Source of the DNA: Anaerosacchariphilus polymeriproducens | GTDB lineage: Bacteria; Bacillota; Clostridia; Lachnospirales; Lachnospiraceae | Assembly (NCBI RefSeq): GCF_003363435.1 | Contig: NZ_QRCT01000051.1 | Coordinates: 1 to 64,000 of the forward strand | Reading direction: 5' to 3' | DNA: 64,000 nt | Shown here: positions 28,089 to 36,015 of the stretch, piece by piece | How the letters are laid out: each line of letters starts with the position of its first letter | How positions within the stretch are numbered: the first letter of the stretch is position 1 | The notes under the pieces: model-generated | The model's input: only the letters and a program-made list of their open reading frames with translations | Told to the model about the DNA's origin: nothing | Databases searched by the model: none | Translations under genes and position numbers: made by a program

Positions 28089-28116
28089 AAGCAGATATTC
28101 TTATGAACATCTGCTT
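28089..28116 (-). terminator. Intrinsic terminator of the candidate RNA
   Basis: AAGCAGAT (28089-28096) and ATCTGCTT (28109-28116) form an 8-bp stem; on the minus strand TTAAATTTTTG follows. It closes the candidate RNA and small peptide transcript before the S10 operon promoter. Confidence 0.7.
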
Positions 28117-28144
28117 ATCTATAATATTCCCATAAACTATTTGC

Positions 28145-28228
28145 TTAACTTTTCGTTTTTTCCTTCAACATTAATGCTAAACCAAGTAACATTATTACTC
28201 CAAATAACATCCCATATAATATAGCCAA
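28145..28228 (-). CDS. Possible 27-residue single-span membrane peptide
   Basis: A TTG at 28228 is preceded by AGGAG at 9 nt spacing and starts MAILYGMLFGVIMLLGLALM, followed by LKEKTKS and a stop at 28145. It is one hydrophobic helix of about 20 residues with a positively charged C-terminal tail, like small membrane subunits or type I toxin peptides. It lies at the 3' end of the candidate structured RNA, 29 bp before its terminator. The protein is too short to assign by similarity, and the start codon is weak. Confidence 0.4.
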   Translation of the reverse strand: MAILYGMLFGVIMLLGLALMLKEKTKS

Positions 28229-29131
28229 TTTTATACTCTCCTATTCTGTCACACTTCAATTTAACTCAACAACTAGTTTCAGCCAAATGATACCGCGCCG
28301 AATGAATCTTTGTGCATATACGCAACAGTAACGCTCACCCTCGTTTCTATTGCAAGAATTCTATTAACAAATACTCCCAACCTCAATTTGTTATTCATAT
28401 GATTTTCCGTCCGCAAACTTTTTTACGCACCAATCCGGCTGGTTTCGAATTCCAAACCTTTATTGTGCTTTAAATATGTATTATAGCAGCAAACCCAACC
28501 CCGATGACCCCTCTCGGTTTGTAAATTTGCAATTACCTTTAATCTATAATACATATTTACCCATAAACAGCACTTTCAATCTACACACATATCCGCTCTC
28601 AAATACCCTTCTTGATAGATTCTGCTACACTATATTCGCCCTGTTTTGTCCTAATCTTTAGATTAGAATAATTTCCCTTCACTCAAGCGTCCTTCTACTT
28701 CAATGGTCTCAACAGATAACGTTCCCCTCGCACTGTCTCTTTGCATCGTAAGAAACTCTGCAACCTTCATACCACCTAAGGAACTAATATAGTGTGATTT
28801 GTCCTATCAATAATTTCAATTATTTATACCCTTGCTAAATTTTATATAAATAATTACCCATCTAACTACTACTATTAACAGGAAAGCTATATTGGCTCCC
28901 AATTCCAACTGCTCCCCTATTACTTTTTGCTTACTTTACTTATGTAAGCGGTACCATCTAAACGACATCTTTCATCTTACTAACCTTAGAAACCGCCCTA
29001 GTCCCCATGGCACCATCGTTCTTGTATTAGATTGATTACTCTGCAATACACAAATACCAGATTTGCCCTTACTGTACTGCAGATTTTTCTTATTAAAATA
29101 TCCCCTCGATATTCATCTCTAATACAAGTTC

Positions 29132-29140
29132 ATTATAACA
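29132..29140 (-). promoter_or_regulatory. Extended -10 promoter of the candidate RNA
   Basis: On the minus strand TGT followed by TATAAT, a perfect extended -10 element (TGnTATAAT). No good -35 box is visible. Initiation would fall near 29125, right at the first long stem of the candidate RNA. Confidence 0.5.
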
Positions 29141-29158
29141 TCACACCAATTTAAAATT

Positions 29159-29174
29159 CCCCCACTTTAGGGGG
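29159..29174 (+). terminator. Terminator-like hairpin
   Basis: CCCCC (29159-29163) and GGGGG (29170-29174) with a 6-nt loop, followed on the plus strand by GGTATTTTTTTAATTTTT. No plus-strand gene is seen upstream, so it may isolate the methyltransferase gene from antisense transcription. Confidence 0.5.
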
Positions 29175-29513
29175 GGTATTTTTTTAATTTTTACCTATTT
29201 ACTATTATTTTTATCTTTTTTCTACAATATTGAACTATATTTGATTTTTTCAACTAAATAAAAAAACTTTTTTAAAGCATTCTTTCTATATTATATTACA
29301 TATTCTTTTCTCATTCTATTCCTATTCATTCTTTTTTTCTTTCACTACAAATGACTTTCTATATTTTTTATTATAATCTAATTTATTCTAATACCCTTTA
29401 TTATTCTTAAATTACCCACTTTATTATCTCTATATATGATGAGTTTTTAAGAAATATATAACAATTCACAAGCTATCGATTCTCAGTTTTACTTTAAAAG
29501 TATCATAATTATA
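29175..29513. other. AT-rich intergenic region
   Basis: About 340 bp of very AT-rich sequence (pyrimidine-rich on the plus strand) between the terminator-like hairpin and the methyltransferase promoter. I see no gene, repeat array or clear structure in it. Confidence 0.6.
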
Positions 29514-29541
29514 TTGACGCTAAACTGTATTATGATATAAT
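29514..29541 (+). promoter_or_regulatory. Promoter of the methyltransferase gene
   Basis: TTGACG (29514-29519) and TATAAT (29536-29541) with a 16-nt spacer. The predicted start at about 29548 falls at the first in-frame ATG (29549), which supports the later ATG at 29582 as the translation start. Confidence 0.75.
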
Positions 29542-29581
29542 TCAATTCATGATTAGATTTGAAACGGAAAGGATAATAACT

Positions 29582-30442
29582 ATGTGGATTGCTGAAAATT
29601 GGAAAGATTATGAAATAATAGATACTTCAAGCGGAGAAAAACTTGAACGTTGGGGAGAATACACTCTAATACGGCCAGATCCCCAAGTCATCTGGAATAC
29701 CGTTAAAAACAACAAGAAGTGGAAACAAATTAATGGACATTACCATCGCAGTAAAAAAGGTGGCGGTGAATGGGAATTTTTTAATTTACCCAAACAATGG
29801 TCTATTCATTATAAAGATTTGATATTTCATCTGAAACCCTTTAGCTTCAAGCATACAGGGCTCTTCCCCGAACAGGCAGTGAACTGGGATTGGTTCAGCA
29901 ATAAAATCAAATTGGCTGAAAGACCTATTAAAGTATTAAACTTATTCGCCTATACCGGAGGAGCTACCTTAGCCGCTGCGAAAGCAGGTGCACATGTGAC
30001 TCATGTGGATTCTTCGAAAGGTATGGTTACCTGGGCAAAAGAAAATGCAGCCGCCTCAGGACTTAGCGATGCTCCAATCCGCTGGATCGTAGATGATTGT
30101 GTGAAATTTGTGGAAAGGGAAATTCGGCGCGGCAATCATTATGATGCTATCATAATGGATCCTCCATCTTATGGTAGAGGCCCAAAAGGGGAAATTTGGA
30201 AGATTGAAGAATCGATTCATCCATTTATTCAACTTTGCGCAAAACTTTTATCAGATAATCCGCTATTCTTTTTGGTGAATTCTTATACTACAGGATTGGC
30301 TCCAGCTGTGCTTACTTATATGCTTTCTATAGAATTGAAAAATTTTAATGGTTATGTGGAATCTGAAGAGATTGGATTGCCGGTAAGTTCAAACGGATTG
30401 GTGTTGCCTTGCGGAGCTTCGGGGCGTTGGAGCTCTAGATAA
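29582..30442 (+). CDS. Class I SAM-dependent methyltransferase (RlmI-like)
   Basis: The only confident plus-strand gene. From the ATG at 29582 (RBS AAAGGA) it has 286 residues. The C-terminal Rossmann domain has SAM-binding motif I KVLNLFAYTGGATLAAAKAGA, the acidic end of strand 2 in VTHVDSSKGMV, and a catalytic DPPSYGRGPKGE motif typical of nucleic-acid N- or C5-methyltransferases of the RlmI/RlmK group. No PUA domain is present. It probably methylates rRNA or another RNA base; the exact target is unknown. It shares a bidirectional terminator with the convergent gene at 30594. Confidence 0.85.
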   Translation: MWIAENWKDYEIIDTSSGEKLERWGEYTLIRPDPQVIWNTVKNNKKWKQINGHYHRSKKGGGEWEFFNLPKQWSIHYKDLIFHLKPFSFKHTGLFPEQAVNWDWFSNKIKLAERPIKVLNLFAYTGGATLAAAKAGAHVTHVDSSKGMVTWAKENAAASGLSDAPIRWIVDDCVKFVEREIRRGNHYDAIIMDPPSYGRGPKGEIWKIEESIHPFIQLCAKLLSDNPLFFLVNSYTTGLAPAVLTYMLSIELKNFNGYVESEEIGLPVSSNGLVLPCGASGRWSSR

Positions 30443-30543
30443 ATATACGAGCTATATATTTAAGGGTACCTTTCAAACACTCAAGCCTTCAAGTCTATAA
30501 TTTGATATTGAATAGTAGTCTAGATACCAAAAATTGTATAAAA

Positions 30544-30579
30544 AAAGCAGAGTCAAGTGTTATCACCAAACTCTGCTTT
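30544..30579. terminator. Bidirectional terminator
   Basis: AAAGCAGAGT (30544-30553) and ACTCTGCTTT (30570-30579) form a 10-bp stem, with A residues before and T residues after. It serves the methyltransferase gene (plus) and the small membrane protein gene (minus). Confidence 0.88.
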
Positions 30580-30593
30580 TCTATTTAACTTAA

Positions 30594-30959
30594 TTATTGT
30601 GGTCCGATATACTCTGCATCACCAAAGGCTAAAATTGGATAGAAAATCACTCCCAATAATAATAAACCAAATCCAAAAGCTATTCCTTTACCGAACGCCA
30701 TCGCAAATTTAAAAATAGTAATTATTCCAAATATGCCATTTACAAATGGAACAAATAAAATCAAGAATAACCAACCATTCCCCCAAGCGATGTCCATAAT
30801 ACAATAAAAATTATAAATTGGTATTAAACTGCCCCAGCCCGGTTTGCCAGCTTTTTCAAAAATTTTCCACATTACCACAATTCCAAGCACTGTTAATGCC
30901 AAGTAAATCATTATAAACGGTAATGTAAATAAACCTGCAATTACATCATATGAATACAT
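30594..30959 (-). CDS. DUF5684-type small membrane protein
   Basis: This 121-residue protein has about three to four hydrophobic segments. The stretch GKPGWGSLIPIYNFYCIMDIAWG in the middle, FKFAMAFGKGIAFGFGLLLLGVIFYPILAFGDAEYIGPQ at the end, matches the DUF5684 pattern found widely in Firmicutes and Bacteroidetes, often beside signal peptidase or surface protein genes. Function unknown. GAGGAGG precedes the ATG, and a perfect promoter lies at 31003-31031. Its terminator is shared with the methyltransferase. Confidence 0.8.
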   Translation of the reverse strand: MYSYDVIAGLFTLPFIMIYLALTVLGIVVMWKIFEKAGKPGWGSLIPIYNFYCIMDIAWGNGWLFLILFVPFVNGIFGIITIFKFAMAFGKGIAFGFGLLLLGVIFYPILAFGDAEYIGPQ

Positions 30960-31002
30960 ATTTTATCCTCCTCATAAAATAATAATGTATTTTTACTGAT
31001 GC

Positions 31003-31031
31003 ATTATAACACAATAATGATACAGTGTCAA
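31003..31031 (-). promoter_or_regulatory. Promoter of the DUF5684 gene, with inverted repeat
   Basis: Perfect TTGACA (31031-31026) and TATAAT (31008-31003) with a 17-nt spacer on the minus strand. An inverted repeat AGTGTC/GACACT (31025-31046) overlaps the -35 box. It could be an operator or the 3' hairpin of the surface protein gene. Confidence 0.85.
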
Positions 31032-31056
31032 AATTTGTCGACACTATTTTAAATCT

Positions 31057-32172
31057 TTAAAAGTAGGACGCGCAATTATTAATGACAATTTCTACTTCAT
31101 CATATTTCGAAGCACATGAACCTTCTAAATTGCAATCTATTACTGAATAGCAGTCAACAAACTGCATGAAACTATTACTAAATCCAACAATATTTCCTTT
31201 ATATTTGTAAATAGCTATTAATTCAAAATCCAGTGCATAATATGAATTATTTCTTACTCTCACTCCTGATTTATATATACTTCCATTATAATTGAACCAT
31301 TTATTTTCCAATGACAAGCATGTGTTTTTGCTTTCACAATTTATATAAACATCATTTACTTTAAAATTAAATCCCCATCTTACATATTTTTTTCCAATGG
31401 GATGCGCAAATGTCATATAAAAACTTTCGTTCGCTCCAATACCTTCTATGTAGTCTATATAATTTCCATATATTTTCTTACCTTTTGCATCTATATAATA
31501 TATATCTGCAAGGACGTTACGAATGGTTTTGGAACTAATATTTGTAGCTTTTATAATAATCCCGTCTGCGGTATCTTTCATATAATCAATCTTAAAATAA
31601 GATTGCCAACTTACTTTTTTCAAACGGGCCGGCTTTTTTTCTTTTCTCTCCTTTACTGTAATATTCGTTGTAAAAGTAGATTTACCTACTTTTGCACTAA
31701 GTTTTGCAATGCCTTTACCTTTTGCTTTTATTTTACCTCTTTTCACTGTCGCAACGGATCTGTTACTTGAACACCAAATTACCCTACTTGCACTTACCCC
31801 CTCTAAATTTAATTTAGTCGCTTTTCCTACTGTCAACATAGTATCTTCAAAATTAACTTTAACTTTACAAGTATACTTTCTTTTCCCTACTTTTGCTGTA
31901 ATTCTTGTTGTACCTGCTGTTTTTGCTATTACTTTCCCCCTTTTGTTTACTTGTGCCACTTTGCTGTTTGAAGAACTCCATTTTGCTTTTTTGTTACTAT
32001 TCTTCAATTTTAGGACTTGCGACTGTCCTGTTTTAAGTGTTAAGTTTTTCTTGTTCAGTTGTGTACTTGCTGCATGAACCGTAAGTGTATTGACCTCCAA
32101 CATCGTTATTGATGCACCCATAACTGCCAATACCATAACTAATACCACCATAAGTCTTTTTACATTATTCAT
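31057..32172 (-). CDS. Secreted protein with bacterial Ig-like (Big2) repeats
   Basis: The protein has 371 residues from the ATG at 32172, chosen because GGAGG lies just upstream; the longer frame is unsupported. A signal peptide occupies about residues 1-36, ending VHAAS. Two Big2-type Ig domains follow, with repeated motifs KWSSSNSKVAQVNKRGKVIA and WCSSNRSVATVKRGKIKAKG. A C-terminal beta-rich domain of about 190 residues follows, with pattern IIIKATNISSKTIRNVLADIYY resembling FxLYD-type domains. It has no LPXTG anchor or SLH domain. It is probably an extracellular adhesin-like protein; the ligand is unknown. It is a single-gene transcript. Confidence 0.82.
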   Translation of the reverse strand: MNNVKRLMVVLVMVLAVMGASITMLEVNTLTVHAASTQLNKKNLTLKTGQSQVLKLKNSNKKAKWSSSNSKVAQVNKRGKVIAKTAGTTRITAKVGKRKYTCKVKVNFEDTMLTVGKATKLNLEGVSASRVIWCSSNRSVATVKRGKIKAKGKGIAKLSAKVGKSTFTTNITVKERKEKKPARLKKVSWQSYFKIDYMKDTADGIIIKATNISSKTIRNVLADIYYIDAKGKKIYGNYIDYIEGIGANESFYMTFAHPIGKKYVRWGFNFKVNDVYINCESKNTCLSLENKWFNYNGSIYKSGVRVRNNSYYALDFELIAIYKYKGNIVGFSNSFMQFVDCYSVIDCNLEGSCASKYDEVEIVINNCASYF

Positions 32173-32409
32173 CCTAGTACCTCCTTCACTTTTCTCTGAT
32201 GTCCAACTAGTATAATTATTATACATAAAAATACTTCTTATGTAAATCGTTTTTTACCAATTTATGTCAATATTTTCTCCAATCTGCTATTTATTGCATG
32301 TATTTTGCACAATTATTTTGTATTTGTTACATTTTATTTAGCAATATGTAACATATGTTCTTTTTTTGTTAATTCCCCATTTTTTTATATTAAATTATAA
32401 AATAAAAAA

Positions 32410-32439
32410 GAAACAGAAAGACGATAAATCTCCTGTTTC
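32410..32439 (-). terminator. Terminator of the dCTP deaminase family gene
   Basis: GAAACAG (32410-32416) and CTGTTTC (32433-32439) form a 7-bp stem; on the minus strand TTTTTTATTTT follows. Confidence 0.82.
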
Positions 32440-32478
32440 TACTTCCAATTAGCTCCCTTTAACAACATTATTCTTTAA

Positions 32479-32997
32479 TTAATCAAAGTCCTTATACATT
32501 AAGCTCGATTGAATCCCTGTATTATTTTGATATTTCCCACTTGAATATAAATCATATTCACCACTAATATCATGATAATAAATTTGACAAATCTCAACAT
32601 TGGGATATATTTTAACTGGCTGTACACAAAAAATTTCCAAAGTCCAAAATCCAGCAAAACCAATATCCCCGAACCCTGCTGTTACATGTATGAACAACCC
32701 AAGCCTTCCTGTAGAGGAACGACCTTCCAACATAGGTACATATTTATCTGTTTTTGTATATTCGTTAGTTCTTCCTAGATAAAGTTTATTCGGTTCCAGT
32801 AGCAACCCATTTTCCGGAATGATGATTTTCTTTGTCGGATTTTTCTGTTTCATATCCAAAATAGTGTTTTCATATACCAGTAATTCATTAAACAGAGATA
32901 AGTTATAGCTGTTTGGATTAATACGTTTCTTTTCAAAAGGCTCAATAATAATTTCTTTCCCTACGTGTTTCATTATTTCTTTTCCCGATAATATCAT
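32479..32997 (-). CDS. dcd: dCTP deaminase family protein
   Basis: The protein has 172 residues from the ATG at 32997 (GGAGG upstream). It has the dUTPase/Dcd trimeric beta-fold motifs: RINPNSYNLSLFNELLVY, LEGRSSTGRLGLFIHVTAGFGDIGFAGFWTLEI and VEICQIYYHD. RSSxGR and the T-AG-D-F segment match dCTP deaminase, with the catalytic Glu in FWTLEIF. It converts dCTP to dUTP, or is bifunctional and yields dUMP. Closest homologs are often seen in clostridia as a stand-alone gene. It stands alone between two terminators. Confidence 0.88.
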   Translation of the reverse strand: MILSGKEIMKHVGKEIIIEPFEKKRINPNSYNLSLFNELLVYENTILDMKQKNPTKKIIIPENGLLLEPNKLYLGRTNEYTKTDKYVPMLEGRSSTGRLGLFIHVTAGFGDIGFAGFWTLEIFCVQPVKIYPNVEICQIYYHDISGEYDLYSSGKYQNNTGIQSSLMYKDFD

Positions 32998-33104
32998 AAA
33001 CAACCTCCACTATACTAAAAAACATACCTATTTAAGTTTACTTGAAATAATTTAATATCATAATACATGCTTTTTCCGATATCAGCAAGTTAATTATTAG
33101 ATAA

Positions 33105-34601
33105 TTATATAAATAAATCTCTTTCACCTTTTGCTATTCTTTCATAATACTCATGAAACATAACTAATAAATTATGTTTTTGATAAAACTCTTCTTTATT
33201 CACTTCATCAATTTCCTTTTGTATTAATTTTTCTCCAAGCTCTTTCGTTTCTTCAGACGCATAATCATCTAGATATTCTCTATAAGTGAGAATAGCATTT
33301 AACTTACAAAATCTCCCTTCCGTACAGCTCTCCAAAAGCTTCATTATTTTTTCTCCGGTTCTGCCACATCTGTATCCGGCAGTACAAAACGAAGTTATTT
33401 TTTCATTATCAGCAAGATACTTTACAACTTCATCAAGCGTTCTTAAATCTCCAATCGCAAACTGTTGTTTATCTTCTTTCTCAGAATTAGCAGCTTTATC
33501 ATAAGCGCCGATACCAATTTTCGTAGACGCGTCTAATTGTGTACATCCCACATTTATAACATCATCTCTAATTTCCGGTTTTTCACGAGCAGTTATGATT
33601 AATCCAGTATACGGAACAGAAAGTCTTAAAACGGTTACTATTTTTTTGAAATCAGCATCATTAACCAGGTATTTGGAGGAGGTACTTAATTCCGAACCGG
33701 ATGCCGGTGTCAACCTAGGAAAGGATATAGTATGAGGACCTATACCAAAACGTTTTTCAAGATCTTCTGTGTGGCACATTAATCCCATTACCTCAAAACG
33801 CCAGTCATACAATCCAAAAAGCGCTCCAATCGCAACATCATCGATTCCCGCATCCATCGCCCGATGTAATGCATACAATCTCCATCTATAATCCGCCTTT
33901 AAGCCACTAGGATGAACCTCTTTATAAGTAGCTTTATGATAAGTCTCCTGAAATACCTGATAGGTACCAATACCAACTTCTTTCAATAATTTCAAATCTT
34001 CCACATTCATAGGTGCTGCATTCACATTAATCCTTCTAATTCTAGAAGTTGAACCACTTCTAGTTCTTTTATTTACTCCATAAATCGTTTTCATACTATT
34101 CGCTATATATTCAGCATCTGTTTGAGGATGTTCTCCAAAAACCACTATAATTCTTTTATGTCCTTGACTTAATATATATTCTACTTCTTTTTTTATTTCC
34201 TCTTTTGTCAACACCTTTCTTTCTTCTAGTTTATTTTCCTTTCTAAACCCACAATACTTACAACTATTTATACACAAATTACCACAATATAAAGGCGCAA
34301 AAAATACAAGTCTATTATCATATACTCTTTTCTTTACTTCTGCTGCCACTTCATACATTTCTTCCCACAAATTCTCATCTTTAACATTAAGCAATTTTGC
34401 CGTTTCATCTAAACTTAATCTTTCAATAGCTAATGATTTCTCTAATATTTGTTCTATTTCATCCTTACTACAGCTTTTATTCTTATCCAATTGATATCTA
34501 ATTTCACTCTCATGAATAAAGTCTTCTCCATTAATCAAATATCTGTCTACTTCATCCTGCCTCTTCACTTGCTCCATCCAACTTTTTGTATCCACATTCA
34601 T
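33105..34601 (-). CDS. HydG-like radical SAM tyrosine lyase, variant C-terminus
   Basis: HydG cleaves tyrosine into p-cresol, CO and cyanide for the [FeFe]-hydrogenase H-cluster. The radical SAM motif C-x3-C-x2-C (CINSCKYC) lies at about 110-117 from the ATG at 34601. The HydG body is clear: VFFAPLYCGNLC, GEHPQTDAEYI, YQVFQETYHKATY and ISFPRLTPASGSEL. The C-terminal auxiliary-cluster motif, normally C-x2-C-x22-C (CTACYR-GRTG...C), reads CTAGYRCGRTG: the second Cys is Gly409 and a new Cys412 appears three residues on. The protein (498 residues) is slightly long. It is downstream of a DUF5320-type gene and the NifX/ATPase genes; hydE and hydF are not in the window. The start is uncertain (a GTG at 34595 has better RBS spacing). 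Confidence 0.82.
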   Translation of the reverse strand: MNVDTKSWMEQVKRQDEVDRYLINGEDFIHESEIRYQLDKNKSCSKDEIEQILEKSLAIERLSLDETAKLLNVKDENLWEEMYEVAAEVKKRVYDNRLVFFAPLYCGNLCINSCKYCGFRKENKLEERKVLTKEEIKKEVEYILSQGHKRIIVVFGEHPQTDAEYIANSMKTIYGVNKRTRSGSTSRIRRINVNAAPMNVEDLKLLKEVGIGTYQVFQETYHKATYKEVHPSGLKADYRWRLYALHRAMDAGIDDVAIGALFGLYDWRFEVMGLMCHTEDLEKRFGIGPHTISFPRLTPASGSELSTSSKYLVNDADFKKIVTVLRLSVPYTGLIITAREKPEIRDDVINVGCTQLDASTKIGIGAYDKAANSEKEDKQQFAIGDLRTLDEVVKYLADNEKITSFCTAGYRCGRTGEKIMKLLESCTEGRFCKLNAILTYREYLDDYASEETKELGEKLIQKEIDEVNKEEFYQKHNLLVMFHEYYERIAKGERDLFI

Positions 34602-34675
34602 TCCCTCCCATTTTCTATAACCAAAAGCCATCCGTCTAACCTCAAAAAGGAAGTCGAAATACGACTCCCTCTTAA

Positions 34676-34966
34676 TTATTTAGCTTCTTTATTTAAATTT
34701 ACTAAACGCTCTTTTATAAGTTTTAATTCATTCTCTAATTTTGCTTCTTGATTCGCTAAAAACTCCTTTTCATCAAATCTGTCAACACATCTCTTATACC
34801 TACGGTTTCCTGCTTGAAAATATCTTCTACGATATTCTTTAACGCAACCATAGCCGCCTAAATAACCAAAGCCATTAACTTGCACATTACAAAATCTATG
34901 AATTCTACCAGTCTTCATTCCAATTCCCAGCGGTCCTGTTCCATCTCTTCTTGGCACAGTTGCCAC
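34676..34966 (-). CDS. DUF5320-type Gly-rich small protein
   Basis: This 96-residue protein starts MATVPRRDGTGPLGIGMKTGR and has a Gly/Tyr/Arg-rich middle (FGYLGGYGCVKEYRRRYF) and a C-terminal coiled coil (AKLENELKLIKERLVNLNKEAK). The N-terminal DGTGP-G-G-TGR motif marks the DUF5320 group, whose genes accompany NifX-like and ferredoxin-ATPase genes in anaerobes. No biochemical role is known to me; a metal- or cluster-related function is inferred from context. GGAGGTGGCAACTGTG-type RBS precedes it. Expression is from the operator-covered promoter at 35035-35078. Confidence 0.78.
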   Translation of the reverse strand: MATVPRRDGTGPLGIGMKTGRIHRFCNVQVNGFGYLGGYGCVKEYRRRYFQAGNRRYKRCVDRFDEKEFLANQEAKLENELKLIKERLVNLNKEAK

Positions 34967-35034
34967 CTCCTTCTTTTTCTAACGTTTTCATCATTTACTT
35001 ATGTTTCTATATTCTGTCTATTTTTCGTAATTGG

Positions 35035-35078
35035 CATATGCTCATAATTATAATAACTCTTTATTGAGCATATGTCAA
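35035..35078 (-). promoter_or_regulatory. Promoter with 10-bp palindromic operator
   Basis: On the minus strand TTGACA (35078-35073) and TATTAT (35055-35050) have a 17-nt spacer. A perfect inverted repeat CATATGCTCA (35035-35044) and TGAGCATATG (35065-35074), 20 nt apart, brackets the -10 box. The same motif recurs at the NifX promoter (37247-37264). Confidence 0.75.
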
Positions 35079-35111
35079 TAATATGTTTATGTTTTTTATT
35101 TATATAAAATA

Positions 35112-35134
35112 CCCAAGAACAAAATATCCTTGGG
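35112..35134 (-). terminator. Terminator of the NifX-ATPase operon
   Basis: CCCAAG (35112-35117) and CTTGGG (35129-35134) form a 6-bp stem; on the minus strand TATTTTATATAAA follows. It separates the ATPase genes from the DUF5320-HydG-like transcript. Confidence 0.7.
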
Positions 35135-35166
35135 CATCTTACAATAATGCTTTCTGTAATATTCAA

Positions 35167-36015
35167 TTATTTTATGAAACACTCTATACTTTTCCACATA
35201 TCCTCAATTGCTTCCTTAGCAATACTATCTTTAAATTCTGTAATAGGTTTTAATGTATTAATAGATTCCATAACCTTCTTGTCAAAAGGTATTTTCCCAA
35301 CAAGTGGCAATCTTTTTTCTTTTGCATAAGATTCAATCTGCGCTGTCATTTCAAGATTAATATCAAATTTGTTTATACAAACCATAACCTTAGTCCCAAA
35401 ATGTTCTGCTAACTCTATAACTCTCTTTAAATCATCTAAGCCTGATCTTGTCGGTTCCGTAACAATTAAAGCTATATCTGTATCCGTTATGGACGCAATT
35501 ACAGCACAACCAATTCCAGGAGAGCCATCAATAAGAGTTATTTCTTGATTTATTTCATATTGCTTTGCATTCTTTCTAAGATTGGTTATCAATTTACCTG
35601 AACCATCACTTCCAATTCCCATTACAGCCCTTGATATCATTCCCTTATCTGTTTCTGTTATAAAAGTATCTGCTGTCTTTTCATCTATTAATTGAATTGC
35701 ATTCTGTGCACATACCAAAGTACAAGCTCCACACCCTTCACAGGCAAACTCATTGATTTGTGCATTTTTTATCGCACCAAACTTACATATCTCTTCACAT
35801 ATATTGCATTCTACACAAAGATTTTTGTCAATTTCCGCCTTTTTGCTGCCATAAAAATCTTTTTTCTCAAGGTCTGTCCCTTTATAAAATAGATAAAGAT
35901 TAGGCGCATCTACGTCACAATCAATTTTTATGACCTTTTTGGCAAGTTCAGATAAAGCAGCCACAACAGTAGTTTTTCCTGTTCCGCCTTTTCCACTTAA
36001 CACTGCTATCTTCAT
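35167..36015 (-). CDS. Ferredoxin-containing MinD/Mrp-type P-loop ATPase (second)
   Basis: The protein has 282 residues. The deviant Walker A SGKGGTGKTT is at 7-16, and a two-cluster ferredoxin insert follows at about 58-112: CVECNICEEICKFGAI and CEGCGACTLVCAQNAI, eight Cys for two [4Fe-4S] clusters. Walker B-like LIDGSPGIGCAV and the nucleotide-base motif EPTRSGLDDLKRV come next. These paired ATPases are found beside NifX-like genes in anaerobes and are thought to move or insert Fe-S or metal clusters using ATP. Its start overlaps the previous gene as ATGA, so it is co-translated with its paralog. Confidence 0.87.
   Translation of the reverse strand: MKIAVLSGKGGTGKTTVVAALSELAKKVIKIDCDVDAPNLYLFYKGTDLEKKDFYGSKKAEIDKNLCVECNICEEICKFGAIKNAQINEFACEGCGACTLVCAQNAIQLIDEKTADTFITETDKGMISRAVMGIGSDGSGKLITNLRKNAKQYEINQEITLIDGSPGIGCAVIASITDTDIALIVTEPTRSGLDDLKRVIELAEHFGTKVMVCINKFDINLEMTAQIESYAKEKRLPLVGKIPFDKKVMESINTLKPITEFKDSIAKEAIEDMWKSIECFIK

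Larger units (their letters stand above)
28081..29125 (-). ncRNA. Candidate large structured non-coding RNA
   Basis: About 1 kb, purine-rich on the minus strand, without a conventional gene. It lies between an extended -10 promoter (29132-29140) and an intrinsic terminator (28089-28116). Perfect inverted repeats fill it: 11 bp (29118-29128 with 29021-29031), 15 bp (28472-28486 with 28544-28558, continued by GTGCT 28465 with AGCAC 28569), 10 bp (28627-28636 with 28786-28795), nested GTTCC/GGAAC (28721, 28780) and TTGCA/TGCAA (28741, 28759), CTAATC/GATTAG (28651-28666), AACAAAT/ATTTGTT (28366-28392) and GCTTAC/GTAAGC (28929-28949). Large ornate RNAs of this size exist in anaerobic Firmicutes, but I cannot match this to a family. 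Alternatives: a decayed gene, or a T-box-like leader (TGGTACCGC occurs near 28950) without a target. Confidence 0.5.

Noticed and set aside
28900-29128. T-box riboswitch (TGGTACCGC, stem-I-like first helix of about 108 nt)
   Set aside because: No aminoacyl-tRNA synthetase or amino acid transport gene follows, and the specifier loop cannot be placed with confidence. It stays as an alternative in the ncRNA entry.
33105-34601. ThiH (thiamine tyrosine lyase) instead of HydG
   Set aside because: The long C-terminal GRTG and C-terminal Cys region typical of HydG is present, and no thiamine genes are nearby.
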